Below are positions 1-9,196 of a stretch of 64,000 nucleotides of DNA, piece after piece. Origin of the DNA: CAMLQK01 sp035690865 (lineage in GTDB: Bacteria > Patescibacteriota > Saccharimonadia > Saccharimonadales > UBA4665); the NCBI GenBank assembly GCA_035690865.1, contig DASSKE010000005.1, forward strand, positions 124,001 to 188,000. The letters are read 5' to 3'. Positions within the stretch are counted from its first letter, which is position 1. Each line of letters begins with the position of its first letter. The notes beneath the pieces were generated by a model. That model saw only the letters and a list, made by a program, of their open reading frames with translations, ran no database searches and had not been told where the DNA came from. A program made the translations under genes and the position numbers.

Positions 1-3000
1 CTAGAACGTCTATTGCGCCATGTCCTCTGTCCTCCCCAAAGGAAACTTCTCCTTGAAGCCAATTCTCAAGTCCCCAGGTATCATACCTATCCTGAGAAAG
101 TTGTTCGGCAACCCTTTCCCAGACAATTTGCGGTTTTAGTTTGGCAAGTTCCGTCAAGACCTTAGTGGCTTCGTGATGTGACTCCAAAATCGAATTTTTA
201 CGACCGAAATACTTAGCCATGAAATCAATGAGGAACTCTACATCATCTGGATATTGTTGAATGTAGCGCAGAGCTATTTGCGACCAATCCCACTCGATGT
301 CACTTGAAATCTGCCTTGTAGCCTGTGAGCCCAATGTCTTCTTTGAGAGTAATTTTTTCGTTAGTTTTTGAGGCAGAGGAACGTCAATGTTAAAGACATA
401 GTGTGTCAAAAACAAGTCAATAGCAGTGGTGTGGGCTGTGACATCATTGCGGTTTAATAGGTTTTCCATCCATTGATCGAACAGCACGTCACTTATGTCT
501 TTTACAGCACCTCCGAGTTTAAAAGTAGCCATTTCTTTGTAATTTACCTGATCTGATTTGAGAAGTTCAAGAACCAACTTCCCTGTGTGCTCATCTAATG
601 TGGTACGCCAAATGATTTCCAATAAATGAGGTAGGAAATACTCATCTTCCTTCATTTCATCAAGCGTCTGATGTGCTTTATCTTGGTCGACTTTACGTAA
701 GTTTTGCATGTAGCCTGCCAAAAAGAAGACGCTAGCATCTTCGTGGTTAGCTTTCTTTTGCTCAGTAAGTAACGTAGGGAGAAGCTCAAAGCTTTTATCC
801 ATCTCAGCCAGCACTAGGCCTAGTCTGAAGCCATTTTTTGCTTGCGCTGTGAATAGCCACTTGTTATCAAGGAGATGGAATGGATTAGATATAATTTCTT
901 CTGCAAGCTCTTCTATTTTTTGCTGCGTAGTATCGACTTCCTCACCACTATCACCCCACCAGTCTTCCATAACATTAGTGGCGATGTAGCGCTTGAGTTT
1001 GCCGTCAAAATCACTACCTTCTAATGAAGCATAAAACTCTTCTAATCGGGCTCTTATGTCATCCTTGAGTGAGCTTTCATAGCGCATTATTAGACTGACC
1101 GTTTTCAGGGCTTCTTCATAGCTCACATAGCCCTTATCTGTTAATTCGATAAAATCGTTAAGGTACTTGAGACCGTGAGCCTGCAGTCTTATGAGACCCC
1201 TGAGCCGATCCGTCACTACTTTCACAGCCTCGTGCAGTAATTCATCGTCTAGCGTTGGGATTCGCTGCACTAGCAAATCCCATGTAAGTTGCATCGCATC
1301 CCAAAATTCGCCATACGTTTCAGGCATCCATAACTTTGGTTCACGCTTTAAGCCTTGGATTTCAGGACCAACCACTTTGGTAAAGCTATCTGTTTCAAGC
1401 GACTTGTAAATCGCCTTTATGGCCAGTTTTACCTCTTTAGGGTTCTCTGAGCCCAGTGCTTCCTTTAGGACGACTACTCTATCAGGTGGTGCAGCCTCTG
1501 TCGTCGCAACCTTACCATAGCCATTTGAAAACATATCAGTAAACACGCCCTCTGAATTATTTGAATAAGTATGATTGGTTTCGGTTCGCGCCAAGCGAAG
1601 TAGTAACCGAGTTGCTTCAACAAAATGATCCTTCCAGACAGCCATAGCTTCCAGGGGACGAACAAGACGCTGGCGATCAAAATTTAGTTCTGTCAGCTCC
1701 TCGTCGCTCTTAGTTTGCATCCATCGGCTAATTAGTATCAACGCCGCCTCTGGGTTTGCTTCAGTTAATTTTAAAAAAAAATTATTCTCAATTGCCGCAA
1801 TTAACTGATCTTCTTTTTCGAGCGGGCCGCCTGGTGCAAGCAACTTTTTGACGACTTCAGCAGCACCAGGAGCTTCAGCTGCATACTGGAACATGTCGTT
1901 AAACCAATTCTTGAGTTCGTCGCCGACCTCAATATCGCCATCGCTATCCTTTTCTTGCCAGAACTTTTCAGGGTCGTAACGGTCACGGTATTTCTCCCAC
2001 CACCATTTCCAAGCGCGAATCTGAAGAAGGCGTGGTGAGATATAGAGCGTTTTGTCGCCTTGAAGTATTTTTCGCTCGCGTAGTTCAGCAACGACAGCTT
2101 CAACTTCACCTTCAGAAAGATTCTCAAACCGGGCAATCTTCGCTAAAATAAACCGGCGTTCGTCTTCGTGCACCTTTGACCAACCAAACTTCGTAAAGAG
2201 GCTGAGCCACATTAGCACACGCTTTCGGCGATCAAAGGCGTCTGATCCAATTTGATCACGGTTGGCAATACAGAGCTCCATGGCTTCGTCATAGCCTGGG
2301 TTTTTTAGAATATCCGTACTATTAAATTTCAGGTTCTCACCAATCATGTGCGCCATTCGGGGTGAACCATCGCAGTATTGTGCCCAGCGACCAGCGTCTT
2401 CATCTGCAGGGCCGTAAGATTCAATAATGCGCTTAATGGCGTCCTCGCTGAGCTTCTCGGAAGTGTTAAGGTCAACATACTTTACGTTGCTGCCAATTTC
2501 GTTTCCATCTTCGTTATAAATAGTTACAAGTTTAAGATCACTTTTCGAGCGCGTAATGATGGCAAGTGCTGCGGCATGGCTAGGCCGGTCGCATTCATCG
2601 ATAACAATAATGGCCTTATGCCCATCTTGGTATGAAATTTCTCGTAAGTTGTTGCTATCGATGGCAAGGCTTGGTTCGCTGAAATACAGAACCTGAGAGG
2701 AAAGCTCTGTAGGGCGTAATGCTTCAAGGACACTTCGCGTTTTACCATTACCCGGAAAGCCGCTCACTCTTACGTCATTAACATTGTCATCACGCATGAG
2801 AGCTCGGATGTTTTCAATCTGAGCGTCGCGCTGTTCATCGTGTGCGAAATGATTGCTCATAGATTGCTCAATCTCCCACATATCGTAGGTCGCACCAGAG
2901 AAATTCGTGTTGCCCCGTAATAAACGCATTCCCAGTGCAAGATGAGGTTTTAAGATGCCAACGATTTTGTCTGCTTGAAGTATCTTTACTCGCAGCGTTG

Positions 3001-3418
3001 TATCAGGTACTGTCTCCCGGATTATATCAAGCAGATCCTTTTCCGCTTCTTTTTCTTTAGGCTTACTGATACCAGGCAGGAACAACACCAGATTGCCATT
3101 GCTTTCAGCAATGGCACGTATTTTTGGCTTCAATTTTCGATCTTTTTTGGGTGTAGTATCTTCGAAAATAATGTCTTTAAGGGCTCCCTTGCTTATTCCG
3201 ACAGAATCACCAGCTTTGGACTGATAATAAGTTTCTCCCGCAAGAAGCAGCTGGCTAGCAGGTTCGTCCTCAAGCCCCTCCAACGTGCCGTCAATACCAC
3301 CATCCGGTATGTCAATTTCGAACGGCACGGATACACTTGCAGAAAGCTTCAGGCGACTAAGCTCAGCGTAAATAAGCGCGTTCAGCATATCGACAGCATC
3401 TTGTTTGCCGAGAGCCAT
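1..3418 (-). CDS. Large nuclease-STAND-like NTPase, putative antiphage defence protein (partial, C-terminus outside window)
   Basis: An uninterrupted frame of at least 1139 codons runs from an ATG at 3418 (Shine-Dalgarno AAAGGAG six bases upstream) off the left edge. Residues 1-105 contain PDGGIDG (38-44) and YYQSK (64-68), matching the D...QxK core of Mrr/Cap4-type PD-(D/E)XK nucleases. A Walker A GFPGNGKT is at 220-227 and a Walker B ending in IDE at 273-275, followed by an Arg-containing sensor-like strand and a winged-helix-like segment near 395-475. The remaining 650-plus residues are helix-rich, like HEAT or TPR scaffolds. This order is that of Avs-type (AVAST) STAND defence proteins: effector, switch, sensor. 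The assignment is architectural; a different nuclease-ATPase is possible. It probably forms an operon with the membrane protein at 3450. Confidence 0.72.
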   Translation of the reverse strand, partial: MALGKQDAVDMLNALIYAELSRLKLSASVSVPFEIDIPDGGIDGTLEGLEDEPASQLLLAGETYYQSKAGDSVGISKGALKDIIFEDTTPKKDRKLKPKIRAIAESNGNLVLFLPGISKPKEKEAEKDLLDIIRETVPDTTLRVKILQADKIVGILKPHLALGMRLLRGNTNFSGATYDMWEIEQSMSNHFAHDEQRDAQIENIRALMRDDNVNDVRVSGFPGNGKTRSVLEALRPTELSSQVLYFSEPSLAIDSNNLREISYQDGHKAIIVIDECDRPSHAAALAIITRSKSDLKLVTIYNEDGNEIGSNVKYVDLNTSEKLSEDAIKRIIESYGPADEDAGRWAQYCDGSPRMAHMIGENLKFNSTDILKNPGYDEAMELCIANRDQIGSDAFDRRKRVLMWLSLFTKFGWSKVHEDERRFILAKIARFENLSEGEVEAVVAELRERKILQGDKTLYISPRLLQIRAWKWWWEKYRDRYDPEKFWQEKDSDGDIEVGDELKNWFNDMFQYAAEAPGAAEVVKKLLAPGGPLEKEDQLIAAIENNFFLKLTEANPEAALILISRWMQTKSDEELTELNFDRQRLVRPLEAMAVWKDHFVEATRLLLRLARTETNHTYSNNSEGVFTDMFSNGYGKVATTEAAPPDRVVVLKEALGSENPKEVKLAIKAIYKSLETDSFTKVVGPEIQGLKREPKLWMPETYGEFWDAMQLTWDLLVQRIPTLDDELLHEAVKVVTDRLRGLIRLQAHGLKYLNDFIELTDKGYVSYEEALKTVSLIMRYESSLKDDIRARLEEFYASLEGSDFDGKLKRYIATNVMEDWWGDSGEEVDTTQQKIEELAEEIISNPFHLLDNKWLFTAQAKNGFRLGLVLAEMDKSFELLPTLLTEQKKANHEDASVFFLAGYMQNLRKVDQDKAHQTLDEMKEDEYFLPHLLEIIWRTTLDEHTGKLVLELLKSDQVNYKEMATFKLGGAVKDISDVLFDQWMENLLNRNDVTAHTTAIDLFLTHYVFNIDVPLPQKLTKKLLSKKTLGSQATRQISSDIEWDWSQIALRYIQQYPDDVEFLIDFMAKYFGRKNSILESHHEATKVLTELAKLKPQIVWERVAEQLSQDRYDTWGLENWLQGEVSFGEDRGHGAIDVL

Positions 3419-3449
3419 AACATGCTCCTTTGACGGTTCAAGAAAACTT

Positions 3450-3887
3450 CTATTCTGCACAGTGTTCGCCTGTCCACTTCTTTAAGTTACTTTCGGCACC
3501 AATGCCGCTGAGGCTGGCGGACATTCCTTGCGAAGGATCATCCGCTATCTTTTGGTAGACTTTTTGTAGTGCAACCACGTCAGGCTTAATGTCGCTTGGG
3601 GCAACTGATGCGAGTCGATCAAATGACGTTGCGAACTCGCCAGCGTCGCTTACGCTATCGTTAAAAACACCTGAAGGCCATGTATCACCCGGCAATTTAG
3701 CAAGTCGCACCTTTTCTTCTTTGTAGATTTTACAATAAGCTTCGGCAGACGGCTTTGGCTGCATGAGCCAAACAATTAAGAGTGCAACAAGAATCACCAC
3801 GACAGTCACTACCACCGTAATAACGTGGCGTTTAGCACGAGCAGGCTCGTTTACCTCGCTGAGCAATTTCTTGTCCATTGCCGACAT
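3450..3887 (-). CDS. Small single-pass membrane protein of unknown function
   Basis: A protein of about 145 residues with a charged N-terminus, one strong hydrophobic segment (near residues 20-42, many Val/Ile) and a 100-residue outward domain with two Cys (one soon after the membrane segment, one near the C-terminus) that could form a disulfide. The family is not recognised. Two starts are possible: 3887 or 3878. The second lies seven bases after an extended -10 box (TGGTATAAT), with no Shine-Dalgarno, so a leaderless message starting at 3878 is attractive. The stop is 31 bases before the large nuclease-NTPase start on the same strand, so co-transcription is likely; whether it works with that protein is unknown. 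Confidence 0.6.
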   Translation of the reverse strand: MSAMDKKLLSEVNEPARAKRHVITVVVTVVVILVALLIVWLMQPKPSAEAYCKIYKEEKVRLAKLPGDTWPSGVFNDSVSDAGEFATSFDRLASVAPSDIKPDVVALQKVYQKIADDPSQGMSASLSGIGAESNLKKWTGEHCAE

Positions 3888-3894
3888 TATACCA
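3886..3894 (-). promoter_or_regulatory. Extended -10 promoter box, probable leaderless start
   Basis: The minus strand reads TGG then TATAAT, with the T of TATAAT at 3886. The ATG at 3878 begins seven bases further on, which is where transcription would be expected to start. No -35 of quality is visible. Confidence 0.5.
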
Positions 3895-3997
3895 TCTTTA
3901 TGGAGCTTATGCTTTAACATCTTATTTACTTTATGTAAACACCATGATAAAAAAGAATCAATATACACATGTTGGGTGGATTTAGGAGGGTTTTACG

Positions 3998-4339
3998 GTG
4001 CGAAAAATCAAGAACCTAATACCAGTGATCGCTTTTGTGGCTTTGGGAATGCCACTATTGATCGCTCACCCAGCATTTGCAGCTGATGGAAGTGTTGGAC
4101 AAGTGGAGAGCTTCATTCGAAGCGTAATTAAAGTTTTAGCAGGTTTAGCCGGACTCATTGCAGCCGGTTTTTTTGTAGTTGGTGGCTATGGATACATCAC
4201 GAGCTCTGGCAATCCGGAGCGTCTCGATAAGGCCAAGAGTACTCTTATCCATTCTGCCATAGGTCTTGCGATAGTTATCGCAGCGTTCGTTATCGCAAAT
4301 ATCGTAACTTCACTCGCTACCAATTCTTTCGGGAGTTAG
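3998..4339 (+). CDS. Type IV secretion pilin-like protein (VirB2/TrbC-like)
   Basis: 113 residues with a cleavable signal peptide ending in AFA near residue 28, then two hydrophobic helices separated by a short polar turn containing GGYGYITSSGNPERL. This is the usual layout of the T4SS pilin family common in CPR genomes. GTG start at 3998 with a strong Shine-Dalgarno (AGGAGGG, 3984-3990). It is first in a tightly packed seven-gene transfer locus. A short inverted repeat TTTAC-N5-GTAAA at 3925-3939 lies upstream and could be an operator. Predicted role: the extracellular filament or its membrane precursor. Confidence 0.8.
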   Translation: MRKIKNLIPVIAFVALGMPLLIAHPAFAADGSVGQVESFIRSVIKVLAGLAGLIAAGFFVVGGYGYITSSGNPERLDKAKSTLIHSAIGLAIVIAAFVIANIVTSLATNSFGS

Positions 4340-4341
4340 TC

Positions 4342-5748
4342 ATGACTTTTCCGGTAGAAACATTAACGCTGTTCGGAGACGCAACAGCGGCTTCAAGCGC
4401 TATGCGGTCATTTATAGCGCCTGCAGTAAATACTATCTGCGTTCTTGCGTCACTTGCTTGTGTCTTTTTCCTTGTGAATGGTGGTATCAGGTATATGACT
4501 GCTTCGGGAAAGCCGGAACAACTTGAAAGTGCTAAAAGGCTTTTAAAGAACGCACTAATAGGATTGGTTCTGGTAATCGCAGCAGCTACTTTAACTGCAA
4601 TTCTAGCTCACGCATACGCGAGCTCTGGACAAACGCCTCATGACAAATTGCCCACTTTGCAGCCTATTGAGCCGCAGAAAACCTCTGGAGGTCTTGTAGA
4701 TGTGTTGATTAATGCAGTAGTTGGACTATTGCGAAATATTATTCAATCGATAGGAGAGCCATTTGTTAAGGCACTGTCATACTTCACTAACAGCACACCG
4801 CTCATGGGCGATAACTCAAGTGTTTTTAATATTTGGCTGGCTATAGTTGGGATAGCGGATGTTTTGATGGTGCTCGTGATTGCACTTCTGGGTTTTCACG
4901 TCATGAGCTTTGATACTTTCGGTTTTGATGAGCTTGAAATTAAGCATTTACTTCCTCAGATCGCATTAATATTCCTACTAATTAATACGTCAATATTCGC
5001 AATTGATGCTGTGATTAGCCTATCCAATGGCATGATCCATGCTTTGCAAAGTGGATTTCCTAGCTCATCGATCTGGCAGACGCTGACAGATATAACAAAA
5101 AAGTCTGATGACATGGGCTTGGCAGGCCTTTTGGTGATGATCGCGTTCCTGGTGTTATCGGTAATGCTTCTCGTCTACTATGTTGGACGCATCATCACAC
5201 TTTACATCGGCGCCGTTTTATCACCTCTTGTCTTGTTGCTATGGCTTCTGCCGGCCTTCAAAGACTTTGCGCTCACAGCGCTAAAAACTTACCTAACAAC
5301 AATATTCGTGCTTTTCGTACATGTCGTAATTCTGCTCCTGGCATCTTCAATATTCACGGGAATGCTCGGAGGAAATAACAGTGGCCAGCCGAACGCGATT
5401 ATGGCACTCGTAGTTGGCTTAGCAACGGTTTTGGCGCTTATAAAGACCCAAGGTGTCATGAAGGAATTGTCTTATGCTGCGAGTGCACCACGAGCAGCCC
5501 GGGAAATGTCTTCGCAGTTTACGAGAGGAGTAAGCACTATCTATCGTTCTACTCGCTCAATGTCTAAGACCACAAAAAATACCTATGCAAAAGCGTCAAA
5601 TAAAGTAAATAACATCCGTACGTCGAATGCTGCTAATAGTAGACCCGCTCAGAAAATTTTATCACCAAAATCACCGAATAGCCCACCTTCGCCGTCCGGA
5701 TTGAAAACTGGACAAACAGCTAAAGCAGATAGGGTTCCTAAGAAATGA
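4342..5748 (+). CDS. Pilin-like/VirB6-TrbL-like polytopic fusion protein
   Basis: 468 residues. The first 95 repeat the fold of the preceding pilin: two hydrophobic helices around a turn GGIRYMTASGKPEQLESAKR, which aligns with the pilin turn. Residues about 110-390 hold five or more membrane segments, as in the VirB6/TrbL inner-membrane channel component. The last 75 residues are basic and Ser/Pro/Asn-rich, probably a cytoplasmic tail. It starts two bases after the pilin stop and overlaps the next gene by four bases. The VirB6 role is inferred from topology and position, since this family diverges strongly in sequence. Confidence 0.7.
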   Translation: MTFPVETLTLFGDATAASSAMRSFIAPAVNTICVLASLACVFFLVNGGIRYMTASGKPEQLESAKRLLKNALIGLVLVIAAATLTAILAHAYASSGQTPHDKLPTLQPIEPQKTSGGLVDVLINAVVGLLRNIIQSIGEPFVKALSYFTNSTPLMGDNSSVFNIWLAIVGIADVLMVLVIALLGFHVMSFDTFGFDELEIKHLLPQIALIFLLINTSIFAIDAVISLSNGMIHALQSGFPSSSIWQTLTDITKKSDDMGLAGLLVMIAFLVLSVMLLVYYVGRIITLYIGAVLSPLVLLLWLLPAFKDFALTALKTYLTTIFVLFVHVVILLLASSIFTGMLGGNNSGQPNAIMALVVGLATVLALIKTQGVMKELSYAASAPRAAREMSSQFTRGVSTIYRSTRSMSKTTKNTYAKASNKVNNIRTSNAANSRPAQKILSPKSPNSPPSPSGLKTGQTAKADRVPKK

Positions 5749-6248
5749 AATCGACAGTAGTTCCAGCGCAAGTAACAACAGTAGAAGATAAGGTAACGGG
5801 CAACTTATCGATAACACAGTTAATGCTTTTGATTGTTCCGCTATTTCTTGGCAGTGCAATCTTTATCGTGCTTCCACCATTCTTTGATTACGCGACATAC
5901 AAGCTTGGCATCATCGCTTGTGTAGCAGTAGCCTCAGCTGTCCTTGCGATAAGAATAAAAGAGCAAATCCTTCTAAGTTGGATAGTAATGATTTTGCGAT
6001 ACAATCTTAGGCCTCGTTTCTTTGTTTTTGACAAGAATAGTCAGTTTAATCGAGACCTAGCCAAGCCTGTCTTCGAACTAAAAGATGATTCGGTATCTGC
6101 TGAGCAAAAACCTATTACCAAGCTAAGCACACCAACAATCCCCGAGTTATTTAGTGTTGAAAATCTCATCAGTACACCAGAGGCGAACTTTACTATTAAG
6201 CGAAATAAGAAAGGTGATCTCAGTGTCTATATTACAGAAGTCAAATAG
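5745..6248 (+). CDS. PrgI-family T4SS membrane protein
   Basis: 167 residues with two adjacent hydrophobic helices near residues 25-68 and a basic C-terminal portion. A short protein with this helical hairpin directly before the VirB4 genes is typical of PrgI (VirB3-like) proteins of Gram-positive and CPR systems. The ATG overlaps the upstream stop (ATGA), implying coupled translation. Likely partner: the VirB4 ATPase encoded two genes later. Confidence 0.7.
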   Translation: MKSTVVPAQVTTVEDKVTGNLSITQLMLLIVPLFLGSAIFIVLPPFFDYATYKLGIIACVAVASAVLAIRIKEQILLSWIVMILRYNLRPRFFVFDKNSQFNRDLAKPVFELKDDSVSAEQKPITKLSTPTIPELFSVENLISTPEANFTIKRNKKGDLSVYITEVK

Positions 6249-6852
6249 CAAGTCTTCTTCTCGCCAGCAGATCGACATAATTGGAGCCAAGGACGACATC
6301 TTGCAGTTGTCGAAAAATGAGTATCGAATGATTCTTGAGGTCTCCCCTGTGAACTTTGAACTGCGAAGCGATGAAGAACAGGACGTATTAATCGAGACAT
6401 TCGAAGGTTTTCTGAACTCAATGTCTACACCACTACAGATTATTGTAAAAATTCGCGAACTCGATATGGACAAGTATATTGCTGAGTTGCACGAGCGATT
6501 AGGCAATGAAAACAAACCCATATATCGTCAACAGATTGAAAACTACTCAGAATTCATCCAGGACTTAGTCAAGAGTAATAAGATTCTGTCGCGACATTTT
6601 TACGTTGTCGTTCCATACACCGATCATGATAAATCTGATTTCGAATTTATTAAAAGTCAGCTTCAAATCAGTGTCGAAATGGTAGTGAAAGGCCTACAGC
6701 GTCTAGGAGTTCAATCACGAAAGTTGGATTCTATCGAACTGCTGGATCAATTCTACAGCTTCTACAACCCGTATCGGGCCAAATTCCAGCCTATCAAAGC
6801 CCACGCTGTGAATGTTATTCGCGACTCATATATCAAAAGGAACCAATCATGA
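6223..6852 (+). CDS. TraC-like N-terminal domain protein (detached half of VirB4)
   Basis: 209 residues from a GTG at 6223, which has an AAGGTG-type ribosome site and lies inside the end of the PrgI gene; an ATG at 6154 in the same frame is less likely because it deepens the overlap. No P-loop is present. The alternating strand/helix sequence, its position between PrgI and VirB4, and the unusually short VirB4 that follows suggest the TraC-type N-terminal domain encoded as a separate polypeptide. The stop overlaps the VirB4 start by four bases. No signal peptide or membrane segment, so it is probably a cytoplasmic face subunit. Confidence 0.6.
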   Translation: MSILQKSNSKSSSRQQIDIIGAKDDILQLSKNEYRMILEVSPVNFELRSDEEQDVLIETFEGFLNSMSTPLQIIVKIRELDMDKYIAELHERLGNENKPIYRQQIENYSEFIQDLVKSNKILSRHFYVVVPYTDHDKSDFEFIKSQLQISVEMVVKGLQRLGVQSRKLDSIELLDQFYSFYNPYRAKFQPIKAHAVNVIRDSYIKRNQS

Positions 6853-8576
6853 AAGATGTGTTAGCTAAAGCCAAGAAATGGAAGAAAAATCGAGATGAAA
6901 GGCCGAGAGAACTTGAATTTGCATTTGGTGAGGAGGATCAACTCGATCTTCTCTCCTACGAAGGATTAGAGGAACAGCAGGATCATGTAGTTATCGACGG
7001 CGTTTATATTAGAACAATGTTTATATCTGGTTATCCTTTCAGCGCAAATTCTGGCTGGCTAGACACTTTAGTTCACTTTAATCACAGTGCGGATATTTCT
7101 TATCATATCCACCAAGTTAGTGCGCGGCTTGCGTTACCAAAGCTGCAAAGAAAAATAACCGAGCTAGAATCAACTCGTAGAATGAAAGCTAGCAAAGGTG
7201 CTATTTATGGCGCAGAAATCACGGACCCTCTTAACTCAGCCGAGGAGCTTAGAGATAAAATCCTTCGTGGTCAAGAAAAGTTATTCCAGGTGTCCATCTA
7301 TGTGAACCTACGAGCCGATAGTCTTAGTGAGCTCGATAAAATTACCAAGTCGCTAGAAAACATTATGGCGTCAAGGATGTTCATGATGAAAAATGCTCGC
7401 TACCGGCAGCTAGAAGGATTACAATCTATACTTCCGCGTGGTGAGGATGTCTTAAACCAAAAAAGAAATCTCGATACTTCTTCAGCAGCGCTTACATTTC
7501 CGTTTTCATCTTCTGAGCTTGTACAAGAAGGTGGCATTCTTTATGGCGTTAATATTTCTAACAATTCACTTGTAATACTGGATAGGTTCTCTTTGAGTAA
7601 TGCTAATAGCATCACTTTTGCTCAATCAGGAAAAGGCAAAAGTTATACCTCGAAAGTAGAAATACTGCGTCACTTAATGCAAGGTACTAAGGTAATTGTA
7701 ATTGACCCAGAACGAGAATATAAAAAGCTGGCTGAGTCTGTGGGTGGAACTTATATCGAATTGTCGGCTAAATCCAAAAACAAAATCAATCCGTTTGACC
7801 TTGCAACGACTGCCCAAGAAAAAGGTGGGCTTGCGCAGCATATCCAGAATTTGATCGGCGTTATATCGCTGGCCGTTGAAGGTCTTGAAAAACGGGAAAA
7901 AGCTGCGTTAGACAAAGCGATTATCGCCGTCTATGAAAAGCACAAAAAACCTTTACTTGAAAACCTTCACGAAGAACTACATATCCTCGGCCAACTTGAG
8001 TTGAACGAAAAACTGGATAAGTTTTTGAGCGGTACCCTCTCGGGTATCCTTAATCGACCCTCTAACATTGACCTTAATAACCGTCTTATCGTCTTTGATA
8101 TTCAAGAGATCCCTGAAAATATTCGCCAGGTAATGATGATGATCGTTGCAAACTTTATCGAAAATACCGTTAAAGCAAAGCCAGAGAAGCGACTACTAGT
8201 TATTGATGAGGCTTGGATGCTATTAAAGGATGAAGAAAGTGCGAAGTTTGTATCTGGACTTGTCCGGCGCGCTCGCAAATACTATCTTGGGGTTTCGCTA
8301 ATTTCACAGCAAGCCAACGATTTCTTGCAAAGTGAATACGGCCGCGCGATTGCTTCTCAAAGCAGCTTGAGAATATTACTCGGACAAGATAGTACGACTA
8401 TCGACAAAGTGGTTTCTGAGTTTGATTTAAGCGAATGGGAGCGCAATTTCTTAACTTCCAGCACAAGAGGTGAGGCTTTAATCATCGCTGACCAAAGTCA
8501 TGTCGCTGTTACGGTGGTAGCCTCAGAAAAAGAACACCCGTTAATTACTACTGATCCTAGAGAGCTTGACCAATAA
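6849..8576 (+). CDS. virB4: VirB4-type conjugation/secretion ATPase
   Basis: 575 residues. Walker A is AQSGKGKS at 258-265, with Ala in place of the usual first Gly. Walker B is LLVIDEAWML with the acidic pair at 453-454, followed by the ARKYYLG and ISQQ motifs common to VirB4/TraC ATPases. It is shorter than classical VirB4 (about 800) because the N-terminal domain appears to be encoded by the preceding gene. It powers pilus biogenesis and substrate transfer at the inner membrane. Overlapping start and stop codons with both neighbours show tight operon organisation. Confidence 0.88.
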   Translation: MKDVLAKAKKWKKNRDERPRELEFAFGEEDQLDLLSYEGLEEQQDHVVIDGVYIRTMFISGYPFSANSGWLDTLVHFNHSADISYHIHQVSARLALPKLQRKITELESTRRMKASKGAIYGAEITDPLNSAEELRDKILRGQEKLFQVSIYVNLRADSLSELDKITKSLENIMASRMFMMKNARYRQLEGLQSILPRGEDVLNQKRNLDTSSAALTFPFSSSELVQEGGILYGVNISNNSLVILDRFSLSNANSITFAQSGKGKSYTSKVEILRHLMQGTKVIVIDPEREYKKLAESVGGTYIELSAKSKNKINPFDLATTAQEKGGLAQHIQNLIGVISLAVEGLEKREKAALDKAIIAVYEKHKKPLLENLHEELHILGQLELNEKLDKFLSGTLSGILNRPSNIDLNNRLIVFDIQEIPENIRQVMMMIVANFIENTVKAKPEKRLLVIDEAWMLLKDEESAKFVSGLVRRARKYYLGVSLISQQANDFLQSEYGRAIASQSSLRILLGQDSTTIDKVVSEFDLSEWERNFLTSSTRGEALIIADQSHVAVTVVASEKEHPLITTDPRELDQ

Positions 8577-9196
8577 TGAGTAACGCTGCTCTATTACTCC
8601 GATTCGTGGCATCTTTGAAGAACGAAGCAAAGGTACTTGGAATTACTTTTGCTGTTCTGTTGTTGTTGCCAGCATTTGTCGTAATAGCAGCAGCCCAATC
8701 GGGACTTTCGGCGGTATCAAGTGCTTTGGCCTGGTTGAATCCAGTGACACATATGGTAGAAGTCAAAGACCCTAAAGGCAACTTGATAACACAACTCAAT
8801 GCGACGACTGCATGGCCAGCTCGAGGAATGGTGACAACTGAGTTTGGTGACACAACACCCTACCAAGACCATCACACTGGCATCGATATAGCATTAAAAG
8901 CTGGCGAGCCTATTACTACTTTCATGGAAGGTACTGTCATTAAAGTTGAAAATAATCCTGTTGCCTCGGGATATGGCATTCATGTGATTGTCTCGCATGG
9001 CAATAACATAACGTCTCTTTATGGCCACATGAAGGAGACGAAAGTCTCCGTCAGCCAGAAAGTTAAACCTGGTGATGTGCTCGGACTGGAGGGTGCAACA
9101 GGTCATGTCACCGGTGTTCACCTTCATTTTGAGATACGGGTATACGATGTAGCTGTTAACCCTAGGACATTCATGGTTGGAGATCCGCAAAAATGA
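8576..9196 (+). CDS. M23-family membrane-anchored peptidoglycan endopeptidase
   Basis: 206 residues with one membrane segment near residues 22-42, then a lysostaphin-type M23 domain. Zinc ligands are visible: H100 and D104 (HTGID) and the HLH motif at 182-184. It probably opens peptidoglycan so that the transfer apparatus can pass the wall, the role of VirB1-like or M23 enzymes in Gram-positive systems. It overlaps VirB4 by one base and the coupling ATPase by four. Confidence 0.88.
   Translation: MSNAALLLRFVASLKNEAKVLGITFAVLLLLPAFVVIAAAQSGLSAVSSALAWLNPVTHMVEVKDPKGNLITQLNATTAWPARGMVTTEFGDTTPYQDHHTGIDIALKAGEPITTFMEGTVIKVENNPVASGYGIHVIVSHGNNITSLYGHMKETKVSVSQKVKPGDVLGLEGATGHVTGVHLHFEIRVYDVAVNPRTFMVGDPQK

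Noticed and set aside
1771..1790. Possible frameshift at a nine-A run in the nuclease-NTPase gene
   Set aside because: The minus frame reads through without stop or change of frame, giving AIENNFFLKLTEAN.
2975..3433. 152-residue plus-strand frame at the left end
   Set aside because: It lies antisense to the uninterrupted nuclease-NTPase frame and has no ribosome site; a shadow.
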